Shown: piece after piece, positions 15,930 through 24,773 of the stretch
How the letters are laid out: every line of letters starts with the position of its first letter
Position numbering within the stretch: the first letter of the stretch is position 1
Assembly: GCA_948468325.1 (NCBI GenBank)
Contig: CAOKHR010000004.1
Location: 1-29,727 of the forward strand
Direction: 5' to 3'
Source: an uncultured Lachnospiraceae bacterium
GTDB lineage: Bacteria; Bacillota; Clostridia; Lachnospirales; Lachnospiraceae
DNA: 29,727 nucleotides
Position numbers and translations under genes: made by a program
Notes under the pieces: generated by a model
The model's input: the letters and a program-made list of their open reading frames with translations, nothing else
Told to the model about the DNA's origin: nothing
The model's database searches: none

Positions 15930-18587
15930 ATGAGCGGACGAAGACTTAATGTTTGGTTGGACGGATACCGTGAAGAAGAGTGGAGAGGAATAAAAATAGA
16001 GTATCCTTTGTATATTCAGTGTTACGAAGAGGCCTTGGAGGCCATTATGCAGACGATTGAATATAATGCAAAAGGACGGGAAGCGGGAAAGGAAGACTTC
16101 AACTGCTCTCTAAAAGAACCGGTTTTTGCCGGTGCAGAAAGCGGATATACAGAATGCCTGGAAAAGAGCAATATCATTGCGTTTGTTGGAGACCGCGGAG
16201 GCGGAAAAACAACGGCACTCAATGAGTTTTGCAGGATACTGCATGAATATCCGAAACATTTTGAGGACTGGGAGGAAAAGCTTTTTTTTCGAGATTTGAA
16301 GAAATGTTGTTTCCATATTCTTCCGCCGATTGATGCTTCCGTGCTTGAGGCGAAGGAAGATGTGATGGAGGTAATTCTGGCAGGCATGCACCAGGTGTTT
16401 CAGAAAGAGATGGAGGTCTGTAGAAGGCCAGTTGGAGACAATGATCTGGTTCAAACAATTATCCGGGAATTTGATAAGGTGTACCGGGATTATATCAATG
16501 TCGGAAAGCGTGAGAATAAACAGCTGATGGGCGAATCTGTTCTGGCAAAATTGAAATATGTTTCAAACAGTTTAAAAGTCAGGACATCTCTTGAGCAATT
16601 GATTCGTGATTTTCTGCAGCTTTTGGATCATAGAAAAGAGAAAGAATCTTATCTTGTAATTGTGATTGATGATTTGGATATGAACACGGAGAACGGTTAT
16701 GCAATGCTGGATCAGATTCAAAAATATCTGTCAAATCCAAGAGTCATTCTTCTGATTGCCATTAAGTATGAACAGATGAAGATGATCTGCAATCAGCATT
16801 TTGCGGATTGTATTACACCAGAGTATGGCGGCGCTCATGAGAATGTATATGAGCGGTACTATGACAAAGCGAGAGAGCTTAGCAGCGATTATCTGCTGAA
16901 AGTACTTCCTACATCCAACAGGATATATATGCCAGATGGAAGCCTGCTGGATAAAAAGGGAATTGTCGTTCTGCCGGACAATCCTGCCGTCAAATGTACG
17001 GTGAAAGAATTTGTTTTGTCTAAGATAGCGGAAAAAATGAGTATTTATTACGATGCAGTGGGGATGAAGAGGCATTTCTGCCTGCCGCGCACTATAAGGG
17101 AGCTGGCGTTTTATGATCAGTTTTTGGATTCGTTGTATTCTATGAAAAATATCGAGTGCACAGAAACGATCGGCAAAGAAAAGCAGATGCTTTTGTATGA
17201 TCAGAACCACGAACGGTTTAATGCAGATATTGAGTATAAAATGGCAATGAGGATTTTAGACGATGACCAACTGGATTTGTATCGGGAAATTATGAGTATC
17301 AGTGTGGAAAGGCGGCCGCAGTATACGGTTAGTTTTCTGGATTCTTGGATGGAGGAAAAAGAAAAAGAGAGAGAAAAAGAAAGACCGAAAAAGAGCAGAC
17401 CAAGACTGAAAGATAAAGTGGATGGCCTGCCGTATTGTTATTCTGATCTGTTGCGGATTTTGTATATTCTGGGGAGGGAAGATCACCGTGATAAGGCATT
17501 GGTACATTGTATTTTGGCATCGTTTACTACGGAAATGGTAAGGGAGTACTACAGCTATAACCATAACAAAGACATGGAAGCAAAAAATCGGTCTGCCATA
17601 CGTCTGAAAAAGATATTAGGAGATGCATTTGGTGGAAAATGGTTTCAGGATTGTTTGCCTAAAATTATGGGAGAATTAATGACAGTAGAAAATGGGAGGA
17701 AAGTGAAGATAGAGATAGGGTATATCCCTGATGTAAAGATGAAGAACTTATCAGTGGAGTTTTATAAGAGTGCTTCTACTGCTGATGAAAGAAAAAAATG
17801 GGTAGCAAAGACGCTGGCTTCTCTTCTGCCTTGTGTAGAAAGTCTGTTATTTTTATTTTCTAATTTCAGAGATGCACAAGGAAAATCCATCAAACAAAAC
17901 TGGACGTTTGGAATAGAGGGGAAGAATACAGATAACGGGTTTTCTATAAAGCTTTTTATGGAAAGTCACGCAGAAAAAGCGGATTTTGATATGTTTGGAT
18001 TTATAGGAAAAGAAATATGTGAGATAGATGAGAAGGGACGAAGGATAGAGGATCTTTTTACTTTCGGAAAGCAGATAAGAAAAGAATTTGTAAGGGCGTT
18101 TCAGGATCTGCATGAGTTGATATATATAAGTTCTGAAGAAAGAGATTTGCAGACAAATGAATTTGAAGCATGGCTTCAAGCCAATTCTATCTGGAATGAA
18201 GTGGAAGAGGAAAACTATGACATCGCTTTTCCGTTTTATAATCTGGATATGTCGTATAATATAATGAAAAGGATGCGAAAAAGTGCCAGAGAGAATGTGC
18301 AATTACAGCAAAAAAATGTATATGAGTATTATAGTACAGTATATGGCTATATTGCAGACGAATTGGATGGGGAAGATAAAAAATACAGCAGAGGAGAAAA
18401 CGAAGCGTGCAGACCGCATTTTTTGAAAGATTTTTTGGAGTCTCCGTATATGCAGGGGTTTAATGTCAGAAATAATATGTCCGGCAGGCAGAAAGACAGA
18501 AAGATGATGGAAGAGTTTCTGCAGGAAATTATAAAAATTATAGGGCAGGAAGTGGTTGAATTTGACATGGATTCACAAGGTATATAA
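15930..18587 (+). CDS. rdrA: RADAR ATPase RdrA (KAP-like P-loop NTPase)
   Basis: An 885-residue cytosolic NTPase; RdrA proteins are about this size. It starts at an ATG behind GGAGG. Walker A is GDRGGGKT at residues 87-94 and Walker B is VIVIDDLD at 243-250, the KAP/STAND-like arrangement with a long helical C-terminus. In known RADAR systems RdrA forms large ring assemblies that recruit RdrB and are needed for anti-phage RNA or nucleotide deamination. Residues about 470-490 are a run of Lys, Glu and Arg, probably exposed. The adjacent downstream adenosine deaminase and membrane gene give the system assignment; the ATPase alone would only be called KAP-like. Its own promoter lies after a terminator. 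Confidence 0.82.
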   Translation: MSGRRLNVWLDGYREEEWRGIKIEYPLYIQCYEEALEAIMQTIEYNAKGREAGKEDFNCSLKEPVFAGAESGYTECLEKSNIIAFVGDRGGGKTTALNEFCRILHEYPKHFEDWEEKLFFRDLKKCCFHILPPIDASVLEAKEDVMEVILAGMHQVFQKEMEVCRRPVGDNDLVQTIIREFDKVYRDYINVGKRENKQLMGESVLAKLKYVSNSLKVRTSLEQLIRDFLQLLDHRKEKESYLVIVIDDLDMNTENGYAMLDQIQKYLSNPRVILLIAIKYEQMKMICNQHFADCITPEYGGAHENVYERYYDKARELSSDYLLKVLPTSNRIYMPDGSLLDKKGIVVLPDNPAVKCTVKEFVLSKIAEKMSIYYDAVGMKRHFCLPRTIRELAFYDQFLDSLYSMKNIECTETIGKEKQMLLYDQNHERFNADIEYKMAMRILDDDQLDLYREIMSISVERRPQYTVSFLDSWMEEKEKEREKERPKKSRPRLKDKVDGLPYCYSDLLRILYILGREDHRDKALVHCILASFTTEMVREYYSYNHNKDMEAKNRSAIRLKKILGDAFGGKWFQDCLPKIMGELMTVENGRKVKIEIGYIPDVKMKNLSVEFYKSASTADERKKWVAKTLASLLPCVESLLFLFSNFRDAQGKSIKQNWTFGIEGKNTDNGFSIKLFMESHAEKADFDMFGFIGKEICEIDEKGRRIEDLFTFGKQIRKEFVRAFQDLHELIYISSEERDLQTNEFEAWLQANSIWNEVEEENYDIAFPFYNLDMSYNIMKRMRKSARENVQLQQKNVYEYYSTVYGYIADELDGEDKKYSRGENEACRPHFLKDFLESPYMQGFNVRNNMSGRQKDRKMMEEFLQEIIKIIGQEVVEFDMDSQGI

Positions 18588-18619
18588 TGAGCAGATAAGA
18601 TAAACCGCGGGAGGATAAC

Positions 18620-21205
18620 TTGTATAATTTAGATGCGATTGTGAGGATGTACTTTACGTCTGTTTCGACGGAAGACATTTTCACAGAGAAGATAAAGTAC
18701 GATGCGTTTTCGCAGCAGGAATTTGCGGGACTGTGCAGAGCATATATGACGCACTACAGCGATACGGAAGGGCGGCAGATGTTTTGTTATGCCAAATCCA
18801 GCGCAGACGAAGAGGGACATGTGTTTTCAGGGATGCATGGAAGGAGCGCATTGAATGTTTTTGCTGCTGTGGAGGAGCTTGCAGAACAGCTTTTAATTTT
18901 GGAAAATGATGAGGTCCGATGCAAATACAGAAATCTTTTAAGGTTCAGAGAAGTTTCCAGATATGTTGAGGAAGATTTGTTTGTGTGTGCATATTTTGCA
19001 ATGCATCATGTAAAATATGGTAAGATTCATACAGATTTCAGCTGGAATACCACAATTGAACATAATAATCTGCAGCTGCGCCGTATTATGGAGAAAGGAA
19101 TTTCTGAAAATCACTTTCACTTATACGGTTCGGCACCGTTTTTTCATATGCTATGGATTCATTTTATGAATCATGTGGACTGCAGTGCGATGCCTGATTT
19201 TGCAGCTGGAATCCAGTCTGCACAGAGAACGTCGCGGGAGCATTACAATGTGCAGTATACAGAGGATTCTTTTGAGGTGAATGTATTAAAAGCAGCTCTG
19301 ATACGGGCGCATATTATATTATATCTTCTTAAAGACGAAATCGGAGAAGCAGATGAAAGTTACGATTTGAGAGCACTGCTGAATGGAAATTTGGATGTTC
19401 GGCATTATTATTATGAAATCCAGGGGACAATCAACCGGATTCAGAATTATGTATTTTTATTCAATTATGAGGGTCTGATGGATTATGCTCTTTATATGGT
19501 AAAAGATATAGACGATGCATCGGCAGAACGGCACTGGTTTGCCGGAGAGCGTTTTATGATGTATAAAATGCTGCAAAAAGAACTTAAGGGAGACGGAAAA
19601 AAAGACAGGGAATATTATCAGTGGTTTTACGCTTATCTGGCGTTAAAATACAGAGTGCGGAGTGAATTGATTCAGGTCAATGATACCGTCGGTTTTGAGA
19701 ATTTTCAAATTTACAGCAGACGAAAAAATTATTATACGGATTATAAAAAAATGATTGGCGCCGCCATATATGGAAGTATGGAGAGCGGAAATATAAAATC
19801 TTTGGAAATCAGGATTTCTCCAAGGGAAAGCGCTGCTGCCAATGCAGAAAATATTCAGGAGATTGAAACGGTGATGAAAGGCATTAAGAAGCTTCCGTTT
19901 CATTCGCCGCACTATTATGTCTTCCATTTTTCCAAAGAAGAAGATGAGATGCCGGAAAAATATGTATCTGTGTGCCGGCATTTTAGTAAACGGCAGAGAG
20001 TAGAAAAACAGGCGATGGCAATTGCAGATTTTCGGGAGAATTACAGAAAAACAGCGGCAAAAGTACTGGGAATAGATGCGTGCTCTCAGGAAATCGGGTG
20101 CCGTCCGGAAGTGTTTGCGCCGATGTATCGTTTTTTGTCAAAACATATGGCGGAAAATATAGAAGGTTTAAGAGACAGCAATGTCAGACAGCTTAGGAAG
20201 ACGTATCATGTCGGGGAAGATTTCCTGGATGTGGCAGATGGTTTAAGAGCTATTGATGAAGCCGTGCATTTTCTGGATTTGCAGTGCGGTGACCGCATTG
20301 GACATGGTACCGTGCTGGGGATTGATGTAAAAAAATGGTATTGTATAAAACAGAATACGATTTTGCTTCCAAAGCAGGATTATCTGGACAATGTGGTCTG
20401 GCTGTACCATAAGCTGGCAGAATATGAGATTAGCGGAATGGATAATCTGCGGGTAGCTCTGGAAAAAGAATTTGAGCGCTGTTTTTCGGAAATTTACCTG
20501 CATATGGAAGATGGAAATATTCGGGAACATTTGAGAGGTGATATACATACTTATTATGAGGCATGGAAATTAAGAGGTGATGAGCCGCAGCTTTACTACA
20601 AAGGATATTTTGACAGAAATGAAATGCTTGACCGGCGCTGGTTTTTAAATGAAAAATATCCGGAACTGTTTGGAAACAGGAACCGCAGGGAGATAGCAGG
20701 ATTGTACTATCTGTATCATTATGATTATAACGTCAGGTGTAATGGAAAGGCGGTAACACAGGTTTATATTACGCCGTCTCAGGTAGAAGGGATTTGTCTT
20801 ATTCAAAAGGCGATGCAGAAAGAATTTGCAGCGTACGGCATCGGAATAGAGACAAATCCGTCTTCGAACTTTGCAATCAGTACAATGCAGGGCTATGATG
20901 AGCATCCAATTGTCGTTTTGTATAACAATGGACTTACAGAGGACACAGAAAAAATCAGTGGGTGTCCGCAGGTAAATGTCTCCATTAATACGGATGACAA
21001 GGGGGTATTCCATACGTCTTTGGAAAATGAATATGCACTGATGGCCTGTGCAATGGAAAAAGTGGAGGATAGCAGAGGAGATCCTTTATACAACAGACAG
21101 ATGGTTTATCAGTGGATTGATCATATCAGAGAACTTGGGAATATGCAGAGTTTTAAAGGGAAGGAATGTAAGAAGAGAAAATGGAAAGTACGCTTCAAAA
21201 AATAA
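18620..21205 (+). CDS. rdrB: RADAR adenosine deaminase RdrB
   Basis: An 861-residue divergent adenosine deaminase, much longer than ordinary ADA (about 350) and typical of RdrB. It starts at a TTG, supported by GGGAGG five bases upstream. All signature motifs of the deaminase TIM barrel are present: metal-binding HFHLYG (H165, H167), catalytic HVGE (H530, E533), RIGHGT (residues 559-564), ETNPSSN (744-750) and INTDDKGVF with D792-D793. Large insertions separate the first and second motif. In characterised RADAR the enzyme converts adenosine in RNA, or ATP and dATP, to inosine forms and halts phage. It lies 32 bases after rdrA and overlaps the membrane gene by 25 bases, so the three are one operon. 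The substrate here is by analogy. Confidence 0.9.
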   Translation: MYNLDAIVRMYFTSVSTEDIFTEKIKYDAFSQQEFAGLCRAYMTHYSDTEGRQMFCYAKSSADEEGHVFSGMHGRSALNVFAAVEELAEQLLILENDEVRCKYRNLLRFREVSRYVEEDLFVCAYFAMHHVKYGKIHTDFSWNTTIEHNNLQLRRIMEKGISENHFHLYGSAPFFHMLWIHFMNHVDCSAMPDFAAGIQSAQRTSREHYNVQYTEDSFEVNVLKAALIRAHIILYLLKDEIGEADESYDLRALLNGNLDVRHYYYEIQGTINRIQNYVFLFNYEGLMDYALYMVKDIDDASAERHWFAGERFMMYKMLQKELKGDGKKDREYYQWFYAYLALKYRVRSELIQVNDTVGFENFQIYSRRKNYYTDYKKMIGAAIYGSMESGNIKSLEIRISPRESAAANAENIQEIETVMKGIKKLPFHSPHYYVFHFSKEEDEMPEKYVSVCRHFSKRQRVEKQAMAIADFRENYRKTAAKVLGIDACSQEIGCRPEVFAPMYRFLSKHMAENIEGLRDSNVRQLRKTYHVGEDFLDVADGLRAIDEAVHFLDLQCGDRIGHGTVLGIDVKKWYCIKQNTILLPKQDYLDNVVWLYHKLAEYEISGMDNLRVALEKEFERCFSEIYLHMEDGNIREHLRGDIHTYYEAWKLRGDEPQLYYKGYFDRNEMLDRRWFLNEKYPELFGNRNRREIAGLYYLYHYDYNVRCNGKAVTQVYITPSQVEGICLIQKAMQKEFAAYGIGIETNPSSNFAISTMQGYDEHPIVVLYNNGLTEDTEKISGCPQVNVSINTDDKGVFHTSLENEYALMACAMEKVEDSRGDPLYNRQMVYQWIDHIRELGNMQSFKGKECKKRKWKVRFKK

Positions 21206-21822
21206 CGTTATATGATATACTGGGCTATCTGCTTCCGGGGAGCACATTTTTGATACTGGTTTTGTATGGAATGGGAGAAGAAAAGCTGTCAGTTTTTCTG
21301 GGACAATGGGCTGATGATCAGGGGGTTTTGTACTTTGCTTTTTTTGTGGCAGCATATTTAGTGGGAATTGTTTTGTCAGAAATAATGAGGTGGATTTGGC
21401 CGGTAATTAGGAAACTGTATAAAAAGAGGCCGGAGACAGGTTTGTCAGATGAAGAGATTGCAGAGGCTCTCAAAAAATCCGGAATACGCGGGGAAAAAGG
21501 TGAAATTAAAAGAAAAGTCAGAGAAGATTTAGACAGCTATTATATGCAGTACATGTACGGAATTATTCAAAAAAGTGAAGATAATAAAAGAATCCATAAT
21601 TATGCATCTGCCCAGGTGCTTTATAAAAATGTTTCCGGCGCATTGGTTATGGGCGCATTGTTTTCTATGATTTTTGGACATGGCGCTGCGATATGGCTTT
21701 ATGCTATCTGTTTTTTTATGAGTATTATTTTCCTGATCCGGGAATCGCGGTTTGAACAAAAGAAAAACAAATATACGGTTATATGGTTTGTAGAAAAATA
21801 TTTAGGTAATACACAGCCTTAA
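21181..21822 (+). CDS. RADAR-associated four-helix membrane protein
   Basis: A 213-residue membrane protein. Predicted helices are at about residues 12-30, 48-68, 151-166 and 168-186, with a charged cytoplasmic loop (70-150) rich in Lys, Glu and Arg. It overlaps the 3' end of rdrB by 25 bases and is therefore co-translated. Some RADAR operons carry an accessory membrane protein (SLATT- or Csx27-like); this gene occupies that position. I do not see decisive motif identity with either family. It could anchor the complex or cause membrane damage when triggered. An unrelated small membrane protein is the alternative. Confidence 0.7.
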   Translation: MESTLQKITLYDILGYLLPGSTFLILVLYGMGEEKLSVFLGQWADDQGVLYFAFFVAAYLVGIVLSEIMRWIWPVIRKLYKKRPETGLSDEEIAEALKKSGIRGEKGEIKRKVREDLDSYYMQYMYGIIQKSEDNKRIHNYASAQVLYKNVSGALVMGALFSMIFGHGAAIWLYAICFFMSIIFLIRESRFEQKKNKYTVIWFVEKYLGNTQP

Positions 21823-21873
21823 GGTATTTTAATTCCGTTTTACATTTTTTTGTTTGAAAAGGATTTTAAAGAA

Positions 21874-21879
21874 TATAAT
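21874..21879 (+). promoter_or_regulatory. Candidate -10 box upstream of the frameshifted small gene
   Basis: A perfect TATAAT lies 61 bases upstream of the ATG at 21941. A TTGAAA at 21854-21859 is only 14 bases away, too short a spacer, so only the -10 is supported. Confidence 0.25.
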
Positions 21880-21940
21880 AGTGATAAGAAGAAACTGATC
21901 GAATTGGAGACAGAACATCAGGAAAGGCGTAAGTGATATT

Positions 21941-22142
21941 ATGGGAGGAACATTACTCGAAACAGAAGCCAGGACAATACGTGATGAAGGAATTACTCAG
22001 GGAATTGCTCAGGGGGGAAACGCTTCTGGCATCCCTGCTTAGCAAGCTTTTTGCAGACGGAAGAATAGAAGATGCAAAACTTGCCGCTATAGATGAGAAT
22101 GCAAGGAAGCTGTTTTATAAAGAATATGGCATGACAGATTAG
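21941..22142 (+). pseudogene. Frameshifted small gene, Rpn/YhgA-like C-terminal remnant, G6 tract
   Basis: From the ATG at 21941 the frame encodes MGGTLLETEARTIRDEGI, continues as TQGIAQG, and stops soon after a run of six G (22012-22017). Removing one G joins it to the next frame, giving a continuous tail (ETLLASLLSKLFADGR, then AIDENARKLFYKEYGMTD) ending at 22142, about 66 residues in all. The repeated Gly-Gln-Gly linker resembles the C-terminus of Rpn/YhgA-like PD-(D/E)XK transposase-associated nucleases; no nuclease core remains upstream. It is either a decayed remnant or a gene switched by slippage in the G tract; a sequencing error in the homopolymer would look the same. Confidence 0.55.
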
Positions 22143-22158
22143 AAATAGTGATTCAGAT

Positions 22159-22185
22159 TAATGAATCAGAAGAAAATGCCGATAT
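22159..22185 (+). promoter_or_regulatory. Second sigma-D type promoter, upstream of a terminator
   Basis: TAAT (22159-22162, 3 of 4 to TAAA), a 15-base spacer, and a perfect GCCGATAT (22178-22185). The expected start near 22192 is only about 65 bases before the intrinsic terminator at 22257. The unit could make a small RNA of about 100 nt, or an attenuated leader for the phosphoramidate operon. Confidence 0.5.
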
Positions 22186-22256
22186 ATATTGTAGTCATTA
22201 GATATCATGGATGATACCTTAGAATACAAGGATGTACGGTATATAAAGTCTAAAGT

Positions 22257-22294
22257 AAGATTCATGGGGACCGGCGTCTTTGTGAATCTTTTTT
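22257..22294 (+). terminator. Strong intrinsic terminator upstream of the glutamine kinase gene
   Basis: A 15-pair stem (22257-22271 with 22276-22290; four G-T wobbles) closes on the tetraloop CGGC and ends in six T. It ends transcription from the RADAR side or from the sigma-D-like promoter just upstream. Confidence 0.85.
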
Positions 22295-22331
22295 GTTAGC
22301 AGCCGAAACGTGATGCAGGAAGTATACCTTT

Positions 22332-22382
22332 TATGACAACTTCGCAGGAGTTTGTCATATTGGGATGCCTGCATGGTATAAT
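22332..22382 (+). promoter_or_regulatory. Extended -10 promoter with dyad operator for the phosphoramidate operon
   Basis: TATAAT at 22377-22382 is preceded directly by TGG (extended -10). TTGTCA (22352-22357, 5 of 6) serves as -35 at a long 19-base spacing. The -35 is embedded in a perfect dyad, TATGACAA (22332-22339) / TTGTCATA (22352-22359), which would let a dimeric regulator cover it. Confidence 0.55.
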
Positions 22383-22412
22383 TTAACAGAACGGAATATG
22401 GTACGGTATGGT

Positions 22413-24755
22413 ATGAACAGATTTGGCACAAAAGCGGAAACACTGAAAATGCTTTATGGGAAATTGGAGCATGCTAAAATATTGCCGCAGTATACTTTTA
22501 CAGCAGAGGATTGGAAAGTGTACCGGGAAAAAGTAATACATGATTTTCTTACATTGGACTGGAAAGAAAAAGTTATTGTCAGAAGCAGTTCTCTGGCAGA
22601 GGATACGAGTGAAAATTCCCAGGCCGGAAAATATGAATCTGTTGCAAATGTGTCCGGTGAAGCGGAATTTCAAACGGCAACAGAAAAAGTGATAGATTCT
22701 TATGATGACAATAGCGGTAAGAACCAGATTTTGGTGCAGCCTATGCTTTTGAATGTGCATAGCAGCGGTGTTGCATTTACGCTGGACCCGAATACAATGG
22801 GAAATTATTATGTGATAAACTATGATGACAGCGGTTCTACTTCATCAATTACATCCGGCCAGGGAGCGCATAATAAGCTTTATTACAAATTTAAAACAGA
22901 TTTGCCGGAAACTGCAAAAGTACAGTCTGTATCAATGGAACGCTTGTGTTTGGCCTTAGAGGAACTGGAAGAATTTTTCGGACAGAATAATCTGGATGTG
23001 GAGTTTGCATTTACAACAGACGGGGAGCTTTATATTTTGCAGGTGCGTCCGCTTTGTATTCGAAGAGAACCTGCAGATTGGAAGAAGCAGAAGCTGGAGT
23101 TGGAGAGGATTAAAAAGAAGATCGCATGCGCACAGACAAGGAAGCCTTTTTTGTGCGGAGAAAAAACGGTTTACAGTGTGATGACAGACTGGAATCCTGC
23201 GGAGATGATTGGTATACGGCCCAAACCTCTGGCGCTTTCTTTGTACCGGGAAATTATTACAGACAATGTATGGGCTTATCAGAGAGACAATTATGGTTAT
23301 CGCAATATGAGAAGCTTTCCTTTGATGGTGGATTTTGCGGGACTTCCTTATATTGATGTGCGGGTGAGTTTTAATTCTTTTATTCCGGCAGAATTGGAAG
23401 AACCTTTAAGTGAAAAACTGGTAAATTATTATATTGAGAGGCTTGTTGAGAATCCGAATAAACACGATAAAGCAGAATTTGAGATTGTATTTTCCTGTTA
23501 TACGCTTGATTTGCCGGAGAGGATACAGGTTTTAAAAAAGTACGGTTTTTCGGAACAGGAGATTCAAAAAATTGTTGATGCCCTGAGAAATGTAACAAAT
23601 CATATTATAGACCATAAAAGCGGTTTGTGGCGGAAAGATTATAGTAAGATAGAAGAACTGAACAGACGTTATTCTGAAATTGCAGACAGCAGTCTTAGCA
23701 AAATAGAAAAAATATATTGGTTGTTAGAGGATTGCAAGCGTTATGGCACGCTTCCGTTTGCCGGATTGGCAAGAGCGGCATTTATTGCAGTTCAGATTCT
23801 TAAGTCTCTGGAAAATTGCGGGATTATTACAAAACATGATTATGAGACATTTATGAGTGGAATTGATACGGTGAGTTCCAGTATGAATCAGGATTTTCGT
23901 GAGTTGTCAAAAGCGGCGTTCTTAAAAAAATACGGCCATTTAAGGCCGGGAACGTATGACATTACTTCTCTGCGGTATGATGAAGCGCCGGAGTTGTATT
24001 TTGAATGGAAAGAAGGGGCTGATGATACAGAGAAAATACAGGAGGAATTTCGCCTTTCTTTGCGGCAGCTAAACCGGTTAAAAGAAAAGCTTGTGATAAA
24101 TGGGCTGACAAATGATATACTGGAATTGATGGATTTTATGAGAACGGTAATTAAAGGGCGGGAATATGGGAAATTTGTATTCACCAGAAATTTAAGCAAA
24201 GCAATTCAGCTTATAAGTGAAATTGGGGAGGAAGAAGGAATTTCAAGGGAAGAATGCGCATTTCTTAATATTCATGCAGTTTATGAACTTTATGCATCTT
24301 CCAAAGATATTCGAACAAGCCTTATGCATTCTATTTGGCAGGGGAAAGAGGAATATCAGATGACGGAGTCGATTACGCTTCCGCCTGTCATTTTGTGTGC
24401 AGAGGACGCTATGCATTTCCATTATCCGGATTCGGAACCAAATTTTATTACTTCCCAGAAAGTAAGAGGAGAAGTATATTTATTGGAAACTGTAGATGTG
24501 ACAGACGGAATGGAAGATAAAATTGTTTTGATTCCAAGTGCAGATCCCGGATACGACTGGATATTTTCCCATAAAATTAAGGGATTTATTACGATGTACG
24601 GCGGGGCAAATTCCCATATGGCGATACGTGCCGGGGAACTTTGTATACCGGCAGCAGTAGGGATTGGTGCAAAACAGTTTGAAAAATATAAAAAAGCAGC
24701 ATTACTGGAGCTTGATACGCAGGGGAAAACAATAAAAATATTAAGAGGTTTTTAA
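22413..24755 (+). CDS. L-glutamine kinase, Cj1418-like (PEP-synthase-fold)
   Basis: A 780-residue protein of the PEP synthase/PPDK class. In C. jejuni the homologue Cj1418 phosphorylates the amide nitrogen of L-glutamine with ATP, starting phosphoramidate synthesis. The N-terminal ATP-grasp domain shows VIVRSSSLAEDTSENSQAGK (R57) and SGVAFTLDP. The C-terminal swivelling domain carries the phosphate-carrying histidine in GGANSHMAIRA (H735). The frame extends to an ATG at 22365, but that codon lies upstream of the promoter -10; the ATG at 22413 begins MNRFGTKAETL, which fits the family N-terminus, though no good ribosome site is visible and 22398 is possible. It is the first gene of a four-gene operon. 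A true PEP synthase is less likely because the neighbours match the Campylobacter set. Confidence 0.82.
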   Translation: MNRFGTKAETLKMLYGKLEHAKILPQYTFTAEDWKVYREKVIHDFLTLDWKEKVIVRSSSLAEDTSENSQAGKYESVANVSGEAEFQTATEKVIDSYDDNSGKNQILVQPMLLNVHSSGVAFTLDPNTMGNYYVINYDDSGSTSSITSGQGAHNKLYYKFKTDLPETAKVQSVSMERLCLALEELEEFFGQNNLDVEFAFTTDGELYILQVRPLCIRREPADWKKQKLELERIKKKIACAQTRKPFLCGEKTVYSVMTDWNPAEMIGIRPKPLALSLYREIITDNVWAYQRDNYGYRNMRSFPLMVDFAGLPYIDVRVSFNSFIPAELEEPLSEKLVNYYIERLVENPNKHDKAEFEIVFSCYTLDLPERIQVLKKYGFSEQEIQKIVDALRNVTNHIIDHKSGLWRKDYSKIEELNRRYSEIADSSLSKIEKIYWLLEDCKRYGTLPFAGLARAAFIAVQILKSLENCGIITKHDYETFMSGIDTVSSSMNQDFRELSKAAFLKKYGHLRPGTYDITSLRYDEAPELYFEWKEGADDTEKIQEEFRLSLRQLNRLKEKLVINGLTNDILELMDFMRTVIKGREYGKFVFTRNLSKAIQLISEIGEEEGISREECAFLNIHAVYELYASSKDIRTSLMHSIWQGKEEYQMTESITLPPVILCAEDAMHFHYPDSEPNFITSQKVRGEVYLLETVDVTDGMEDKIVLIPSADPGYDWIFSHKIKGFITMYGGANSHMAIRAGELCIPAAVGIGAKQFEKYKKAALLELDTQGKTIKILRGF

Positions 24756-24773
24756 CGCAAAACGGGAGCAGGT

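Noticed and set aside
22207..22299. 30-residue ORF over the terminator
   Set aside because: No ribosome site, and the coding frame runs through the terminator stem and T-run, which explain the sequence better.
22413..24755. Housekeeping PEP synthase or phosphonate pathway gene
   Set aside because: No PEP mutase or phosphonopyruvate decarboxylase is present, and the operon partners match glutamine phosphoramidate synthesis.
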